This document shows positions 17,135 through 25,908 of a stretch of DNA of 64,000 nucleotides, piece after piece (within the stretch, counting starts at the first letter, position 1; each line of letters starts with the position of its first letter). The position numbers and the translations under genes were made by a program. A model generated the notes under the pieces. It searched no databases and was not told the DNA's origin. It saw only the letters and a program-made list of their open reading frames with translations. The stretch comes from Bacillus sp. UNC41MFS5 (GTDB taxonomy: Bacteria; Bacillota; Bacilli; Bacillales_B; DSM-18226), in assembly GCF_000686805.1 (NCBI RefSeq), contig NZ_KK366020.1, positions 84,634-148,633 of the forward strand, given 5' to 3'.

Positions 17135-18307
17135 ATGAGGAAGAGAAAATTAGCTGGAGTATTTATGTCTTTTATGGTAGCAGCAGGGGTGTTGGCAGGA
17201 TGTAACTCAAGTGCTAGTGGTGACGGGGAAAAAGGCGGCGATATTAAAATTGGTGCTAACCTCGAACTATCTGGCGGAGTAGCTTCTTATGGTCAGTCGG
17301 CAAAAGAAGGTATTGAATTAGCCATCGAAGAAATCAACAAAAAAGGTATTAATGGCAAAAAATTAAAATTAGTGACAGTCGACAATAAGTCGGATGCAGC
17401 TGAGGCAACGAATGGTGCACTAAAACTTGCCACCCAAGATAAAGTTGTGGCAATGATCGGTGCAGCAACTAGTACAAACACACTAGCTCAAGTACAGATT
17501 GCTCAAGATAATAAAATTCCATTAATCACACCAACTGCAACAAACGCTACGATTACAAATAAAGACGGAAAGCTAAATGACTTTGTCTTCCGTACATGCT
17601 TTATTGACCCATTCCAAGGTACAGTTGCAGCGAACTTTGCAACCAATGATTTAAAGGTTAAAAGCGCAGCTGTTTTAATTGATAGCTCAAGCGACTACTC
17701 TAAAGGTCTTGCTGCTTCTTTCAAAAAGAATTTTGAAGCTAATGGCGGGAAAATTGTTAAAGAAGAAGCATATGTGGCAAAGGATACAGATTTCCGTGCT
17801 ACTTTAACAAATATTAAAGCAGCAAATCCAGAATATATCTTTGTTCCTGGTTTCTATGAAGAAGTAGGGTTAATTATCAAACAAGCTCGTGAACTTGGCT
17901 TAAATGTACCAATCATGGGTGGTGATGGTTGGGATTCTCCTAAACTAGTAGAAATCGCAGGCGCTCAAACACTTAATAACACATTTATTACAAACCACTA
18001 CTCATCAGGTGATAGCGATAAGAAGGTTCAAGACTTCGTTACAGCATTCAAAGCGAAATACGATGGTAAATCTCCGGATGCCTTTACAGCTCTAGGTTAT
18101 GACACTGTATATTTCCTTGCAGATGCAATTAAGCGTGCTGGAAGCAGTGATTCTAGTAAAATTCAAAAGGCTCTTGCAGAAACTGATGGATTAGAACTTG
18201 TTTCAGGAAAAGTGAAGCTTGATAAAAACCATGATCCAATCAAAGCCGCTGTTATCCTTGAGTACAAAAACGGTGAACAACAATTTAAGACAAAGATCAA
18301 CCCTTAA
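17135..18307 (+). CDS. livK: Branched-chain amino acid ABC transporter substrate-binding lipoprotein
   Basis: A 390-residue extracytoplasmic binding protein of the type I periplasmic-binding (Leu/Ile/Val-binding) family. The signal peptide ends at the lipobox VLAGC, so the mature protein is tethered to the membrane by a lipidated Cys. The mature part begins IKIGANLELSGGVASYGQSAKEGIELA, with the ligand-contact motifs MIGAATSTNT and FVPGFYEEVG typical of this family. It precedes livHMGF but is separated from them by repeats R3 and a hairpin, which would allow higher expression of the binding protein. Ligand (Leu/Ile/Val versus related amides) is not decided. Confidence 0.9.
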   Translation: MRKRKLAGVFMSFMVAAGVLAGCNSSASGDGEKGGDIKIGANLELSGGVASYGQSAKEGIELAIEEINKKGINGKKLKLVTVDNKSDAAEATNGALKLATQDKVVAMIGAATSTNTLAQVQIAQDNKIPLITPTATNATITNKDGKLNDFVFRTCFIDPFQGTVAANFATNDLKVKSAAVLIDSSSDYSKGLAASFKKNFEANGGKIVKEEAYVAKDTDFRATLTNIKAANPEYIFVPGFYEEVGLIIKQARELGLNVPIMGGDGWDSPKLVEIAGAQTLNNTFITNHYSSGDSDKKVQDFVTAFKAKYDGKSPDAFTALGYDTVYFLADAIKRAGSSDSSKIQKALAETDGLELVSGKVKLDKNHDPIKAAVILEYKNGEQQFKTKINP

Positions 18308-18308
18308 T

Positions 18309-18431
18309 AGAAAAGCGGAAGCGCCTTGCCCAGGGGCGACAGGCATAAGACGAGCCGGCGAGAAGGTTGCACTTTAACCTTCTTGACGGATTGGCTTATG
18401 ACCCCGAGCCCCTAGGCGCTGTAGCTAGACA
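18309..18431 (+). repeat. Dispersed intergenic repeat, subtype 2 (copy R3)
   Basis: Starts AGAAAAGCGGAAGCGCC and ends GGCGCTGTAGCTAGACA. The interior has AGGGGCGACAGGCATAAGAC, GAAGGTTGCACTTTAACCTTC (a hairpin) and GAGCCCCTAGG. It matches R4 (60365-60517) in reverse complement. It lies directly behind the livK stop codon. Confidence 0.9.
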
Positions 18432-18434
18432 AAT

Positions 18435-18488
18435 AGAAAAGCGGAAGCGCCTAAGCGCTGGATTGAGCTCAATAGTATCTGCTAGACA
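18435..18488 (+). repeat. Truncated copy of the same repeat family (R3b)
   Basis: AGAAAAGCGGAAGCGCCTAAGCGCTGGATTG and then GCTAGACA: the two ends of the family with nearly all of the interior missing, placed in direct orientation right after R3. Confidence 0.8.
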
Positions 18489-18508
18489 AATTTTCATAGT
18501 TTGCCAAA

Positions 18509-18538
18509 GGGATAGGGAGCGTAATGTCTCCCTATTCC
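18509..18538 (+). terminator. Hairpin between livK and livH
   Basis: GGGATAGGGAG pairs with CTCCCTATTCC (one G-U pair) around an 8-base loop. No T run follows, so it may be a weak terminator, an mRNA-processing or a stabilising stem rather than a full stop. Confidence 0.6.
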
Positions 18539-18636
18539 ACTTTCTAAAAGAAATGCAAGTTTCCCAACATGCAAACGTTGTTTAATTGTATTTAAAAAAA
18601 GATTCGTAGAAGTCGGTCCAAAGGAGTGTAAGACAT

Positions 18637-19515
18637 ATGGAATTAATTCAGCAGCTTGTCAATGGAATTTCCTTGGGCAGTATTTATGCACTAATCGCCC
18701 TAGGATACACAATGGTATACGGTATTGTAAAACTAATTAACTTTGCCCATGGGGATGTCTTCATGGTCGGTGCCTTTATAGGTTTTTATTCCATTACTAT
18801 TCTTGATTTAGGATTTTTCCCAGCATTACTTATTTCAATGGTTGCCTGTGCAATCTTCGGTGTATTAATCGAGAGGATTGCCTATAAACCTCTCCGGAAT
18901 GCAACAAGAATCGCTGCCCTTATTACAGCGATTGGAGTCTCATTGTTTATCGAGTATGGAACCATTTATATTCGCGGTGCTCAGCCGGAAGCTTATCCAG
19001 ATGGAATCGTTCCACTAAAAACCCTTGAGATTTTTGGGGTGAAAATCAGCGGTCAGTCCATCCTTATTTTAGGAACATCCGTCATCTTAATGATTTTACT
19101 TCAATTTATCGTTCATAAAACAAAAATTGGTAAAGCCATGCGTGCTGTATCACATGACATGGATGCTGCAAGATTAATGGGTATCAATGTAAATAACACG
19201 ATTTCAGCAACTTTTGCAATCGGATCTGCCCTAGCAGGAGCAGCGGGCGTGGTCTTTGGGGTATACTATACAAAAATCGAGCCGTTAATGGGAATTATCC
19301 CAGGGCTTAAAGCGTTTGTCGCAGCTGTTTTAGGCGGAATTGGAATTATTCCTGGCGCGATGACCGGCGGTTTATTATTAGGTGTCATTGAGTCACTTGT
19401 TAGTGCTGCAGGTTACTCTCTATGGCGAGACGGTGTAGCGTTTGTTGTGCTTATCTTAATTTTGATTTTCCGTCCAGCTGGTTTATTTGGTAAAAATATC
19501 AGGGAAAAGGTGTAA
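18637..19515 (+). CDS. livH: Branched-chain amino acid ABC transporter permease LivH
   Basis: A 292-residue inner-membrane permease with about eight helices. It opens LVNGISLGSIYALIALGYTMVYGIVKLINFAHGD, the standard LivH signature, and carries the EAA-like cytoplasmic segment RAVSHDMDAARLMGIN that docks with the ATPases. RBS AAAGGAG. First gene of the livHMGF block, 15 bp from livM. Confidence 0.93.
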   Translation: MELIQQLVNGISLGSIYALIALGYTMVYGIVKLINFAHGDVFMVGAFIGFYSITILDLGFFPALLISMVACAIFGVLIERIAYKPLRNATRIAALITAIGVSLFIEYGTIYIRGAQPEAYPDGIVPLKTLEIFGVKISGQSILILGTSVILMILLQFIVHKTKIGKAMRAVSHDMDAARLMGINVNNTISATFAIGSALAGAAGVVFGVYYTKIEPLMGIIPGLKAFVAAVLGGIGIIPGAMTGGLLLGVIESLVSAAGYSLWRDGVAFVVLILILIFRPAGLFGKNIREKV

Positions 19516-19530
19516 GGAGGTCTTTAAGCA

Positions 19531-20505
19531 ATGACAATGTTAAAACAAGCAAAATTTTTCTGGACCTCGATCGTGTTAGCCGTTATATTTTCGGTCGTCA
19601 TGCAATTTTTAATTAATGGTGGTTCATTGAATCAGTTTTATGTAAATACGCTATTTTTTATTGGTATTAATATTATTCTTGCGGTAAGTCTTCATTTAAT
19701 TATTGGTATTACCGGTCAGTTTTCGATTGGACATGCCGGGTTCCTTGCTGTTGGCGCCTATGCCTCAGCCATTATGACAATGAAACTTAGCCTCCCGTTT
19801 CCAGTGGCCCTTCTTGTTGGCGGTGTAGCTGCAGCAGTAGCAGGTCTCATTATTGGGATTCCGTCCCTTCGATTAAAAGGTGATTATCTAGCGATTGCCA
19901 CACTTGGATTCGGAGAGATTGTGAGAATTGTCTTCTTAAATATTGATTACGTCGGCGGAGCAAGCGGAATGACTGTCTCCCACTTTACCACATGGCCTTG
20001 GTTGATCGGTTGTGTTATTTTAACAATTGTAGTGATTGCGAACTTTACAAATTCGACTCATGGGCGAGCATGTATTTCGATCAGAGAAAATGAAATTGCT
20101 GCCGATGCGATGGGGATTAATACAACCTATTATAAGGTAACAGCTTTTGCAATCGGTGCATTTTTTGCTGGAATTGCCGGTGCATTATATGCTCATAACT
20201 TTTATATTATCCAACCAACAAACTTTGGCTTTTTGAAATCATTTGATATTTTAATCTTTGTCGTTCTAGGCGGGTTAGGAAGTATGTCAGGAGCGGTGAT
20301 TGCTGCAATCCTGTTAACAATCATTTCGACCTATCTATCTAGCTATCCAGAGGTTCGGATGGTTATTTACAGCCTTGTCCTAATTGTGATGATGCTTTTC
20401 CGTCCGCAAGGTCTGCTCGGCACAAAAGAAATTACCTCATTCTTTAAAGTTGGTAAAGCGGCTAAAGGAGGAGTAAAGCATGACAACAAAAACCCAATTG
20501 CTTAA
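19531..20505 (+). CDS. livM: Branched-chain amino acid ABC transporter permease LivM
   Basis: A 324-residue partner permease of LivH. Family features are LNIILAVSLHLIIGITGQFSIGHAGF, ATLGFGEIVRIV and the coupling segment SIRENEIAADAMGINTTYYK. About nine helices. AAGGAGGTC precedes the ATG. It overlaps livG by 26 bases, which suggests translational coupling. Confidence 0.93.
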   Translation: MTMLKQAKFFWTSIVLAVIFSVVMQFLINGGSLNQFYVNTLFFIGINIILAVSLHLIIGITGQFSIGHAGFLAVGAYASAIMTMKLSLPFPVALLVGGVAAAVAGLIIGIPSLRLKGDYLAIATLGFGEIVRIVFLNIDYVGGASGMTVSHFTTWPWLIGCVILTIVVIANFTNSTHGRACISIRENEIAADAMGINTTYYKVTAFAIGAFFAGIAGALYAHNFYIIQPTNFGFLKSFDILIFVVLGGLGSMSGAVIAAILLTIISTYLSSYPEVRMVIYSLVLIVMMLFRPQGLLGTKEITSFFKVGKAAKGGVKHDNKNPIA

Positions 20506-21259
20506 AGTAGAAAATGTCGGGATTCGTTTCGGCGGTTTAAAAGCTGTATCAGATGTAAATGTGGAATTAAATCAGGGTGAACTTGTCGGTTTAATTGGCC
20601 CCAATGGTGCAGGTAAAACCACATTTTTTAACTTGCTAACAGGTGTCTATGTTCCAACGGAGGGAACCATTTCGTTAACAGGTGATAAACTTAATGGCTT
20701 AGCACCTTATAAAATCACTAAAAAAGGAATCAGCCGGACATTTCAAAACATTCGCTTGTTTAGTGATCTGTCTGTTCTCGATAATGTAAAGGTCGCTTAT
20801 CATTCACTGGCAAAGCATTCGATGGTAAGCTCTATCTTCCGCCTTCCAACTCACTTTGCTGGTGAAAAGGAAATGGAAGAAAAGGCAATTGACTTCTTGA
20901 AAATCTTTAAGTTGGAAAATGTGATGCATGAAAAGGCGAAGAACTTACCGTATGGACAGCAGCGTCGCCTCGAAATTGCCCGGGCATTGGCAGCCGGCCC
21001 AAAATTATTGCTGCTCGATGAGCCAGCCGCCGGAATGAATCCACAGGAAACAGAAGAACTAATGAACTTAATTGCGTTAATCCGTGAGAAATTTTCATTA
21101 ACAATCCTCTTAATTGAACATGATATGGGCCTTGTTATGGGTGTGTGTGAGCGCATCTATGTGCTTGACCATGGTCAATTAATTGCGGATGGGACACCAG
21201 AACAAATCAGAAATAATCCAAAAGTCATCGAAGCCTATCTTGGAGAGGAGGTCTCCTAA
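20480..21259 (+). CDS. livG: Branched-chain amino acid ABC transporter ATPase LivG
   Basis: A 259-residue ATPase. Walker A GPNGAGKTT, the family insertion ISRTFQNIRLFSDLSVLDNV, signature LPYGQQRRLEIARALA, Walker B LLLLDEPAAGMNPQE and the switch His in LIEHDMGLVM are all intact. AAAGGAGGAG lies before the ATG inside livM. It ends in TAATG, which also starts livF. Confidence 0.94.
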   Translation: MTTKTQLLKVENVGIRFGGLKAVSDVNVELNQGELVGLIGPNGAGKTTFFNLLTGVYVPTEGTISLTGDKLNGLAPYKITKKGISRTFQNIRLFSDLSVLDNVKVAYHSLAKHSMVSSIFRLPTHFAGEKEMEEKAIDFLKIFKLENVMHEKAKNLPYGQQRRLEIARALAAGPKLLLLDEPAAGMNPQETEELMNLIALIREKFSLTILLIEHDMGLVMGVCERIYVLDHGQLIADGTPEQIRNNPKVIEAYLGEEVS

Positions 21260-21966
21260 TGCTAAAAGTGAATGATATAAATGTTTATTATGGTAATATC
21301 CACGCGTTGAAGGGGGTTTCCCTCGAGATCAATCAAGGAGAAATTGTTACGTTGATTGGTGCCAATGGTGCGGGGAAAAGTACGCTTTTACAAACCATAT
21401 CAGGACTATTGAAGCCGAAAAATGGTGAAGTATTGTTTGAAGGCGAGCATGTAGCCGGGAAGGTTCCGCAATTAATTGTGAAACGGGGAATTTCACAAGT
21501 ACCGGAAGGCCGCCGTGTGTTCTCGAACATGTCTGTGGAAGAAAATCTTGAATTAGGTGCGTACTTAAGGAAAGATAAAAAGGGAATTCAAGAAGATTTT
21601 GAAAAAGTTTATCAGCTGTTCCCACGGTTGTTAGAGCGTAAAAAGCAGCAATCTGGGACCCTTTCTGGTGGAGAGCAGCAAATGCTTGCGATGGGACGAG
21701 CATTAATGGCTAGGCCGCGTCTCTTACTGTTAGACGAGCCGTCCATGGGTCTTGCACCGCTATTAGTAAAAACGATTTTCAAGATTATCGAGGAAATCAA
21801 TAAAACGGGCACAACGATTCTATTAGTAGAGCAAAACGCCAATATGGCCCTCTCGATTGCCGACCGTGCTTATGTTATTGAAACAGGAAAAATTGTCGCT
21901 TCTGGAACAGCTGCAGAGCTTAACTCAAGCGACCAAATTAGAAATGCTTATCTTGGCGGGCATTAA
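21259..21966 (+). CDS. livF: Branched-chain amino acid ABC transporter ATPase LivF
   Basis: A 235-residue second ATPase of the Liv system. Walker A GANGAGKST, the family motif ISQVPEGRRVFSNMSVEENL, signature LSGGEQQMLAMGRALM and Walker B LLLDEPSMGLAPL are present. The switch position reads LLVEQNAN, with Gln for His, which is normal for LivF. Last gene of the operon; a repeat remnant and a bidirectional terminator follow. Confidence 0.94.
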   Translation: MLKVNDINVYYGNIHALKGVSLEINQGEIVTLIGANGAGKSTLLQTISGLLKPKNGEVLFEGEHVAGKVPQLIVKRGISQVPEGRRVFSNMSVEENLELGAYLRKDKKGIQEDFEKVYQLFPRLLERKKQQSGTLSGGEQQMLAMGRALMARPRLLLLDEPSMGLAPLLVKTIFKIIEEINKTGTTILLVEQNANMALSIADRAYVIETGKIVASGTAAELNSSDQIRNAYLGGH

Positions 21967-21970
21967 AACC

Positions 21971-22003
21971 GAAAAGCTCTAGCGCCTAGGCACTAGAGCT
22001 AGA
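21971..22003. repeat. Degenerate remnant of the GCGCC/CTAGA repeat family (R6)
   Basis: GAAAAGCTCTAGCGCCTAGG followed by CACTAGAGCTAGA. The ends AAAAGC...GCGCC and GCTAGA resemble the dispersed family, and AGCTCTAG/CTAGAGCT makes a hairpin. Confidence 0.6.
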
Positions 22004-22007
22004 TATC

Positions 22008-22041
22008 AAAAAGGAGTTGGGACCCCCAACTCCTTTTAATT
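22008..22041. terminator. Bidirectional terminator between livF and the radical SAM gene
   Basis: AAAAAGGAGTTGGG pairs with CCCAACTCCTTTT around a three-base loop. A and T runs on both sides suit the convergent genes. Confidence 0.92.
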
Positions 22042-22047
22042 TTAACA

Positions 22048-23856
22048 TTATCTTTTCATTTTCCGTTGTTCAGGATCTAGCCGGAATTGCTGGCGGCGCT
22101 TCGGTTGCATTAGATGTCTAATTTTGTTTGCATAATCTTCATACAACTGTTCCAATCCTACAAATGTTAGTGAAAAGAAGTTAGCATAATTCTTTTGGAC
22201 TTCCCACTTTAACTCGTTCTTTCCACAAATACTATATTTATTTAGCTCTTCTATTTCCTCCTGAATCTTCGCTAATTCAACTCCTTGCTGCTCTTCAGGA
22301 AGCGAGAGAACATAATCTATTTTTACGATGTAATTAATCGATTTCTCAATCTTCCAATTAATTTCTTGATATCCTTCTTCATCAATCAGCTCGTATTTTA
22401 ATTTAAATTCATTTAGTAGTTTAGCAGATTCATAGGTTGAATTCACAATATCATCACGGGTCATATCTTTAGTTTCATAGCTGAGCATATGCTTCCAAGA
22501 TGGCTGGGTAATCGCCTTGCGGTGGTCCTCAAGGGTATGGCAGAACTTTTTATAGCCGTGCAGCTCTGGATTTTCAAAAGCTGGGCTTGCAGGGTCAAGG
22601 AACGGTGCAAGCGGTGCGACAAAATAGTATATTCGTTTATCTTGCTGACAAGCAAGATGAATCTTTTCACAGAAATCAATGTTTTCTAAGGCGCTGTCAT
22701 ATGTTTGTCCTGGAATTCCAACCATGAAGAATAAATCGATTTTTTTACAGCCATGCTTTAAGGCAAAATTGAGCGTATCAATGACTTTTGAGTTGGTACA
22801 ATTAAATTTTCCATTATAACGTCTAATCTTTTCATCATGGGTTTCAAGCGTGATTTCAATACTATATTTGGGAACACTTTCATTCATTTGTTGAAAGAAC
22901 TCTTCATCTGCATACTGGAATAATTCAAAAACGACTTCATTTTTAAGATTGAGTTCTTTCAGCCGGCTAAAAAACTCTTTGACATATTCACGTCCACCCT
23001 GGCGCAAATCATGGAGGATAAAAATGGGTGCCTGGCTAAAGCGGGAAATGAATTTAATATCTTCGACGAGCTTTTCGGGTGACCGTAAGGCGAGCGAACT
23101 ACGGTTACAGTTTTGATCATAAGCATCCTTAGAACCGCCGCAAATCAGGCAGTTTTGCGAGCAGCCTCGCGCCGTCAGTAAGGCGGTATTCGGGTACTGC
23201 AGCCAGCCATTGTATGGCAGCGGGTCAAGGAAGTTCCGATATTTAAAGACAGAGCGTATCGCATAGCGATATCCTGGAACATCCAGATCATCTAAATCCT
23301 TAGGTACATAGGTAAGCGGATTGTAGCCAACATCACTTCCCTTCTTCCACGTTAAATTGGGGATGTCAGCATAGTGGGTATTTCCTTGTTCGATTTTATT
23401 CATCAATAGAAGCATCAGTTTTTCAGTGGAATCGCCGCGCATCACAAAATCGATACAAGGATATTCAATCAGTTCCTTATGATAATAGGTCGAAGACAGG
23501 CCGCCAAAAATCACCGGGATATCGGGATGAAGTTTTTTAACTACTCTAGCTAACTCGATACTGCCATGAGCGTGTGGAAGCCAGTGAAGGTCAATTCCGA
23601 AAGCCTTTGTTTGGATGTTCTTTAACTTTGCTTCGACATCAAATTTGTCACTCATGAGCATTCGATTGGCGATATTAATGATTTTCACTCGAAGACCGTA
23701 CCTTTCCAGGTATTCCGCGATACTGGTAATGCCAATCGGATACATCTCAAATACGGGTGATGAGGGAACTACATCACTGATGGGGCCGGCAAGCAGGGAG
23801 TTTTTTCGAAAATCATAGACGCTTGGAGCATGCAAAAGGACTAAATCGTATTTCAT
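22048..23856 (-). CDS. B12-binding-domain radical SAM protein
   Basis: A 602-residue enzyme. The N-terminal 160 residues form a cobalamin-binding-type Rossmann domain (PIGITSIAEYLERYGLRVKIINIANR, IPVIFGGLSSTYY). The radical SAM domain carries the cluster motif C232-x3-C236-x2-C239 (ARGCSQNCLICGG). A long helical C-terminal region of about 150 residues with alternating Lys/Glu ends in PKRRQQFRLDPEQRKMKR. The domain order fits the TIGR-type B12/rSAM families of unknown substrate. No biosynthetic neighbours point to a product. RBS GAGGTGA. Confidence 0.82.
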   Translation of the reverse strand: MKYDLVLLHAPSVYDFRKNSLLAGPISDVVPSSPVFEMYPIGITSIAEYLERYGLRVKIINIANRMLMSDKFDVEAKLKNIQTKAFGIDLHWLPHAHGSIELARVVKKLHPDIPVIFGGLSSTYYHKELIEYPCIDFVMRGDSTEKLMLLLMNKIEQGNTHYADIPNLTWKKGSDVGYNPLTYVPKDLDDLDVPGYRYAIRSVFKYRNFLDPLPYNGWLQYPNTALLTARGCSQNCLICGGSKDAYDQNCNRSSLALRSPEKLVEDIKFISRFSQAPIFILHDLRQGGREYVKEFFSRLKELNLKNEVVFELFQYADEEFFQQMNESVPKYSIEITLETHDEKIRRYNGKFNCTNSKVIDTLNFALKHGCKKIDLFFMVGIPGQTYDSALENIDFCEKIHLACQQDKRIYYFVAPLAPFLDPASPAFENPELHGYKKFCHTLEDHRKAITQPSWKHMLSYETKDMTRDDIVNSTYESAKLLNEFKLKYELIDEEGYQEINWKIEKSINYIVKIDYVLSLPEEQQGVELAKIQEEIEELNKYSICGKNELKWEVQKNYANFFSLTFVGLEQLYEDYANKIRHLMQPKRRQQFRLDPEQRKMKR

Positions 23857-24140
23857 TTATTTCACCTCATGGAAAATAGTATAAAGAACAGCGTCTTTCT
23901 ATAGGGTTAAAATATTTTTTGTGAAGTATGGAACATAAACTATTTTTCAATAGGAATAATGAAAATATTATCTTTTTTGGAAATGAAAGTAATTTATTGT
24001 TGTTAAGTTTAGTGTACTATAATAATTGTTTATTAGAGTGACAAATGGGTGACAGATATTGGGTGATTTTGTGTAAATTCTGCTAATCCAGTATGCTAGA
24101 AACTAGTTTAGAGTCTTCAAAGTCAGGGAGGAATTATAAC

Positions 24141-24617
24141 GTGGCACAATCTAAAACAAATGCGATGCGCATTTTAGATGCAAAAAAGGTCAGCTATGAA
24201 ATGCTTACCTATGATAATAAAGACGGAAAAATTGACGGTGTTTCTGTTGCCGAAAAAATAGGCAGAGACCCTAAGGAGGTCTATAAGACGCTCGTTGCAC
24301 AGGGGGCCAGCAAGAATGCCTATGTCTTTGTTATTCCCGTTGCTGAGGAATTGGATTTAAAAAAGGCAGCAAAAGCAGCTGGTGAAAAGAATGTGGAGAT
24401 GCTTCCCGTCAAGGATATTCAGAAATGGACAGGATATATCCGCGGCGGCTGCTCGCCTATTGGTATGAAAAAGGAGTATAAGACGATTATTGATGAGCAC
24501 GCCAATGAGCTGGATACTATCATTGTCAGCGCCGGGAAAATTGGTGTCCAAATCGTTTTAGCCCCTGCCCAATTGCAAGAGGTCACAAAAGCTGACATTG
24601 TCCCAATCATTAAGTAA
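24141..24617 (+). CDS. YbaK/EbsC-type Cys-tRNA(Pro) deacylase
   Basis: A 158-residue trans-editing protein of the YbaK family that hydrolyses Cys-tRNA(Pro) formed by prolyl-tRNA synthetase. Family features: TNAMRILDAKKVSYEMLTYD, the catalytic-type Lys in YKTLV, FVIPVAEELDLKKAAKAAG, and GYIRGGCSPIGMKK. GTG 24141 is chosen as start because AGGGAGG lies nine bases upstream; the longer open frame has no site. Monocistronic. Confidence 0.88.
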   Translation: MAQSKTNAMRILDAKKVSYEMLTYDNKDGKIDGVSVAEKIGRDPKEVYKTLVAQGASKNAYVFVIPVAEELDLKKAAKAAGEKNVEMLPVKDIQKWTGYIRGGCSPIGMKKEYKTIIDEHANELDTIIVSAGKIGVQIVLAPAQLQEVTKADIVPIIK

Positions 24618-24636
24618 GATTTTTTTACTAGGCACT

Positions 24637-24664
24637 CACCTATAGGTGGCAATCGCATAAGATA
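24637..24664 (+). promoter_or_regulatory. Putative sigma-K promoter of the P-loop ATPase gene
   Basis: CACC (24637-24640) and CATAAGATA (24656-24664) match the late mother-cell sigma-K consensus mACm and CATAnnnTA, with 16 bases between AC and CATA. The geometry is identical to the site before the coat-like gene at 25850-25877. CACCTATAGGTG is also a 12-bp palindrome, and TAAGATA/TATCTTA is a 7-bp inverted repeat just downstream. Confidence 0.6.
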
Positions 24665-24711
24665 GGGTGAAATTATCTTACGAGTGTCACGATAAAAGGG
24701 AGTGTTGATCA

Positions 24712-25815
24712 GTGGCAGGAAAAATTAAAAATTATTTTGCTGGCGGTAATACAGCTAGAGGTTTTCATAATTTATATGATTCCAATCTTCAAGATCTCGA
24801 CCGGTTATTTATTTTAAAAGGCGGTCCAGGAACAGGTAAATCTTCACTCATGAAAAAAATCGGCAATGAGTGGCTTGAAAAGGGCTTTGATGTTGAATTC
24901 TTACATTGTTCTTCTGATAATAATTCCATAGATGGTGTTTTGATCCCGGCGTTAAAGGTGGGAATTGTCGATGGAACTGCCCCGCATGTGATTGAACCAA
25001 AAGCACCAGGTGCGGTGGATGAGTATATTAACCTCGGCGAGGCTTGGAATGCTCGTGCCTTAGCCATCCATAAAAGTACAATCATGAAGTTAACTAATCA
25101 AATCAGCCAGTCCTTTCATAAGGCCTATGATACGTTTAAAGAAGCATTGGATATTCATGATGATTGGGAAAAAATCTATATCAACAGCATGGATTTTAAG
25201 AAAGCGGACCAATTAACGAACAAATTAATTGATACCATCTTTGGAAAAATGAAGCTAAGTAAAAAATCAGATATCCGTCACCGCTTTTTAGGAGCAGCAA
25301 CGCCAAAAGGAGCGGTCGATTATGTTCCGAATCTAACGGAAGAGATTCCAAAACGTTATTTCATTAAAGGGCGCCCGGGCTCTGGTAAATCAACCATGCT
25401 GAAGAAGCTTGCGGCGGCGGCTGAAGTCAGAGGGGTGGATGTAGAGGTTTACCATTGTGGCTTTGACCCGCACAGCCTCGATATGGTCATTTTCAGGGAA
25501 CTAGGAATTGCGATCTTTGATAGTACTGCCCCTCATGAATATTTCCCAAGCAGAGATGGCGATGAAATCATTGATATGTATGAATTACTAATCGCTCCAG
25601 GGACAGATGAAATCTTTGAAGATATCATCACTAAAATTTCAACCAATTATAAAAATAAGATGAACGAGGCAATCTCCTATTTAGCTCGGGCGAAGGAACT
25701 TCATGATGAGCTAGAGGAAATATATATTGCAGCGATGGACTTTTCCGTTGTTGAAGGAATCCAGAACAAAATAGCCGAGGAAATCAGGGAGTTAGCGGCG
25801 AGTAAAGTAGAGTAA
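24712..25815 (+). CDS. Tandem P-loop ATPase (PRK06851-like), possible sporulation protein
   Basis: A 367-residue protein made of two related halves. Each half has a Walker A motif (KGGPGTGKSS near residue 37 and KGRPGSGKST near residue 222) followed by similar text: FLHCSSDNNSIDGVLIPALKVGIVDGTAPH in the first and VYHCGFDPHSLDMVIFRELGIAIFDSTAPH in the second. It is therefore an internal duplication with two complete nucleotide sites. Members are conserved in spore-formers and uncharacterised. Start GTG 24712 with AAAGGGAG upstream. The sigma-K-like promoter suggests late mother-cell expression. Confidence 0.75.
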   Translation: MAGKIKNYFAGGNTARGFHNLYDSNLQDLDRLFILKGGPGTGKSSLMKKIGNEWLEKGFDVEFLHCSSDNNSIDGVLIPALKVGIVDGTAPHVIEPKAPGAVDEYINLGEAWNARALAIHKSTIMKLTNQISQSFHKAYDTFKEALDIHDDWEKIYINSMDFKKADQLTNKLIDTIFGKMKLSKKSDIRHRFLGAATPKGAVDYVPNLTEEIPKRYFIKGRPGSGKSTMLKKLAAAAEVRGVDVEVYHCGFDPHSLDMVIFRELGIAIFDSTAPHEYFPSRDGDEIIDMYELLIAPGTDEIFEDIITKISTNYKNKMNEAISYLARAKELHDELEEIYIAAMDFSVVEGIQNKIAEEIRELAASKVE

Positions 25816-25849
25816 AAATACTTTCAAATAGGACTAAAATATTACCTTT

Positions 25850-25877
25850 CACCAAATTAGGCAGGGCGCATACGTTA
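25850..25877 (+). promoter_or_regulatory. Putative sigma-K promoter of the coat-like repeat gene
   Basis: CACC (25850-25853) and CATACGTTA (25869-25877) fit mACm and CATAnnnTA with 16 bases between AC and CATA. The predicted leader is about 25 bases and includes AAAAGGGG. Confidence 0.65.
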
Positions 25878-25908
25878 AAGGGAAAATTAAATAAAAGGGG
25901 ACTTAACC

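Noticed and set aside
18367..18585. 72-residue protein between livK and livH
   Set aside because: Composed almost wholly of repeats R3 and R3b; no family resemblance.
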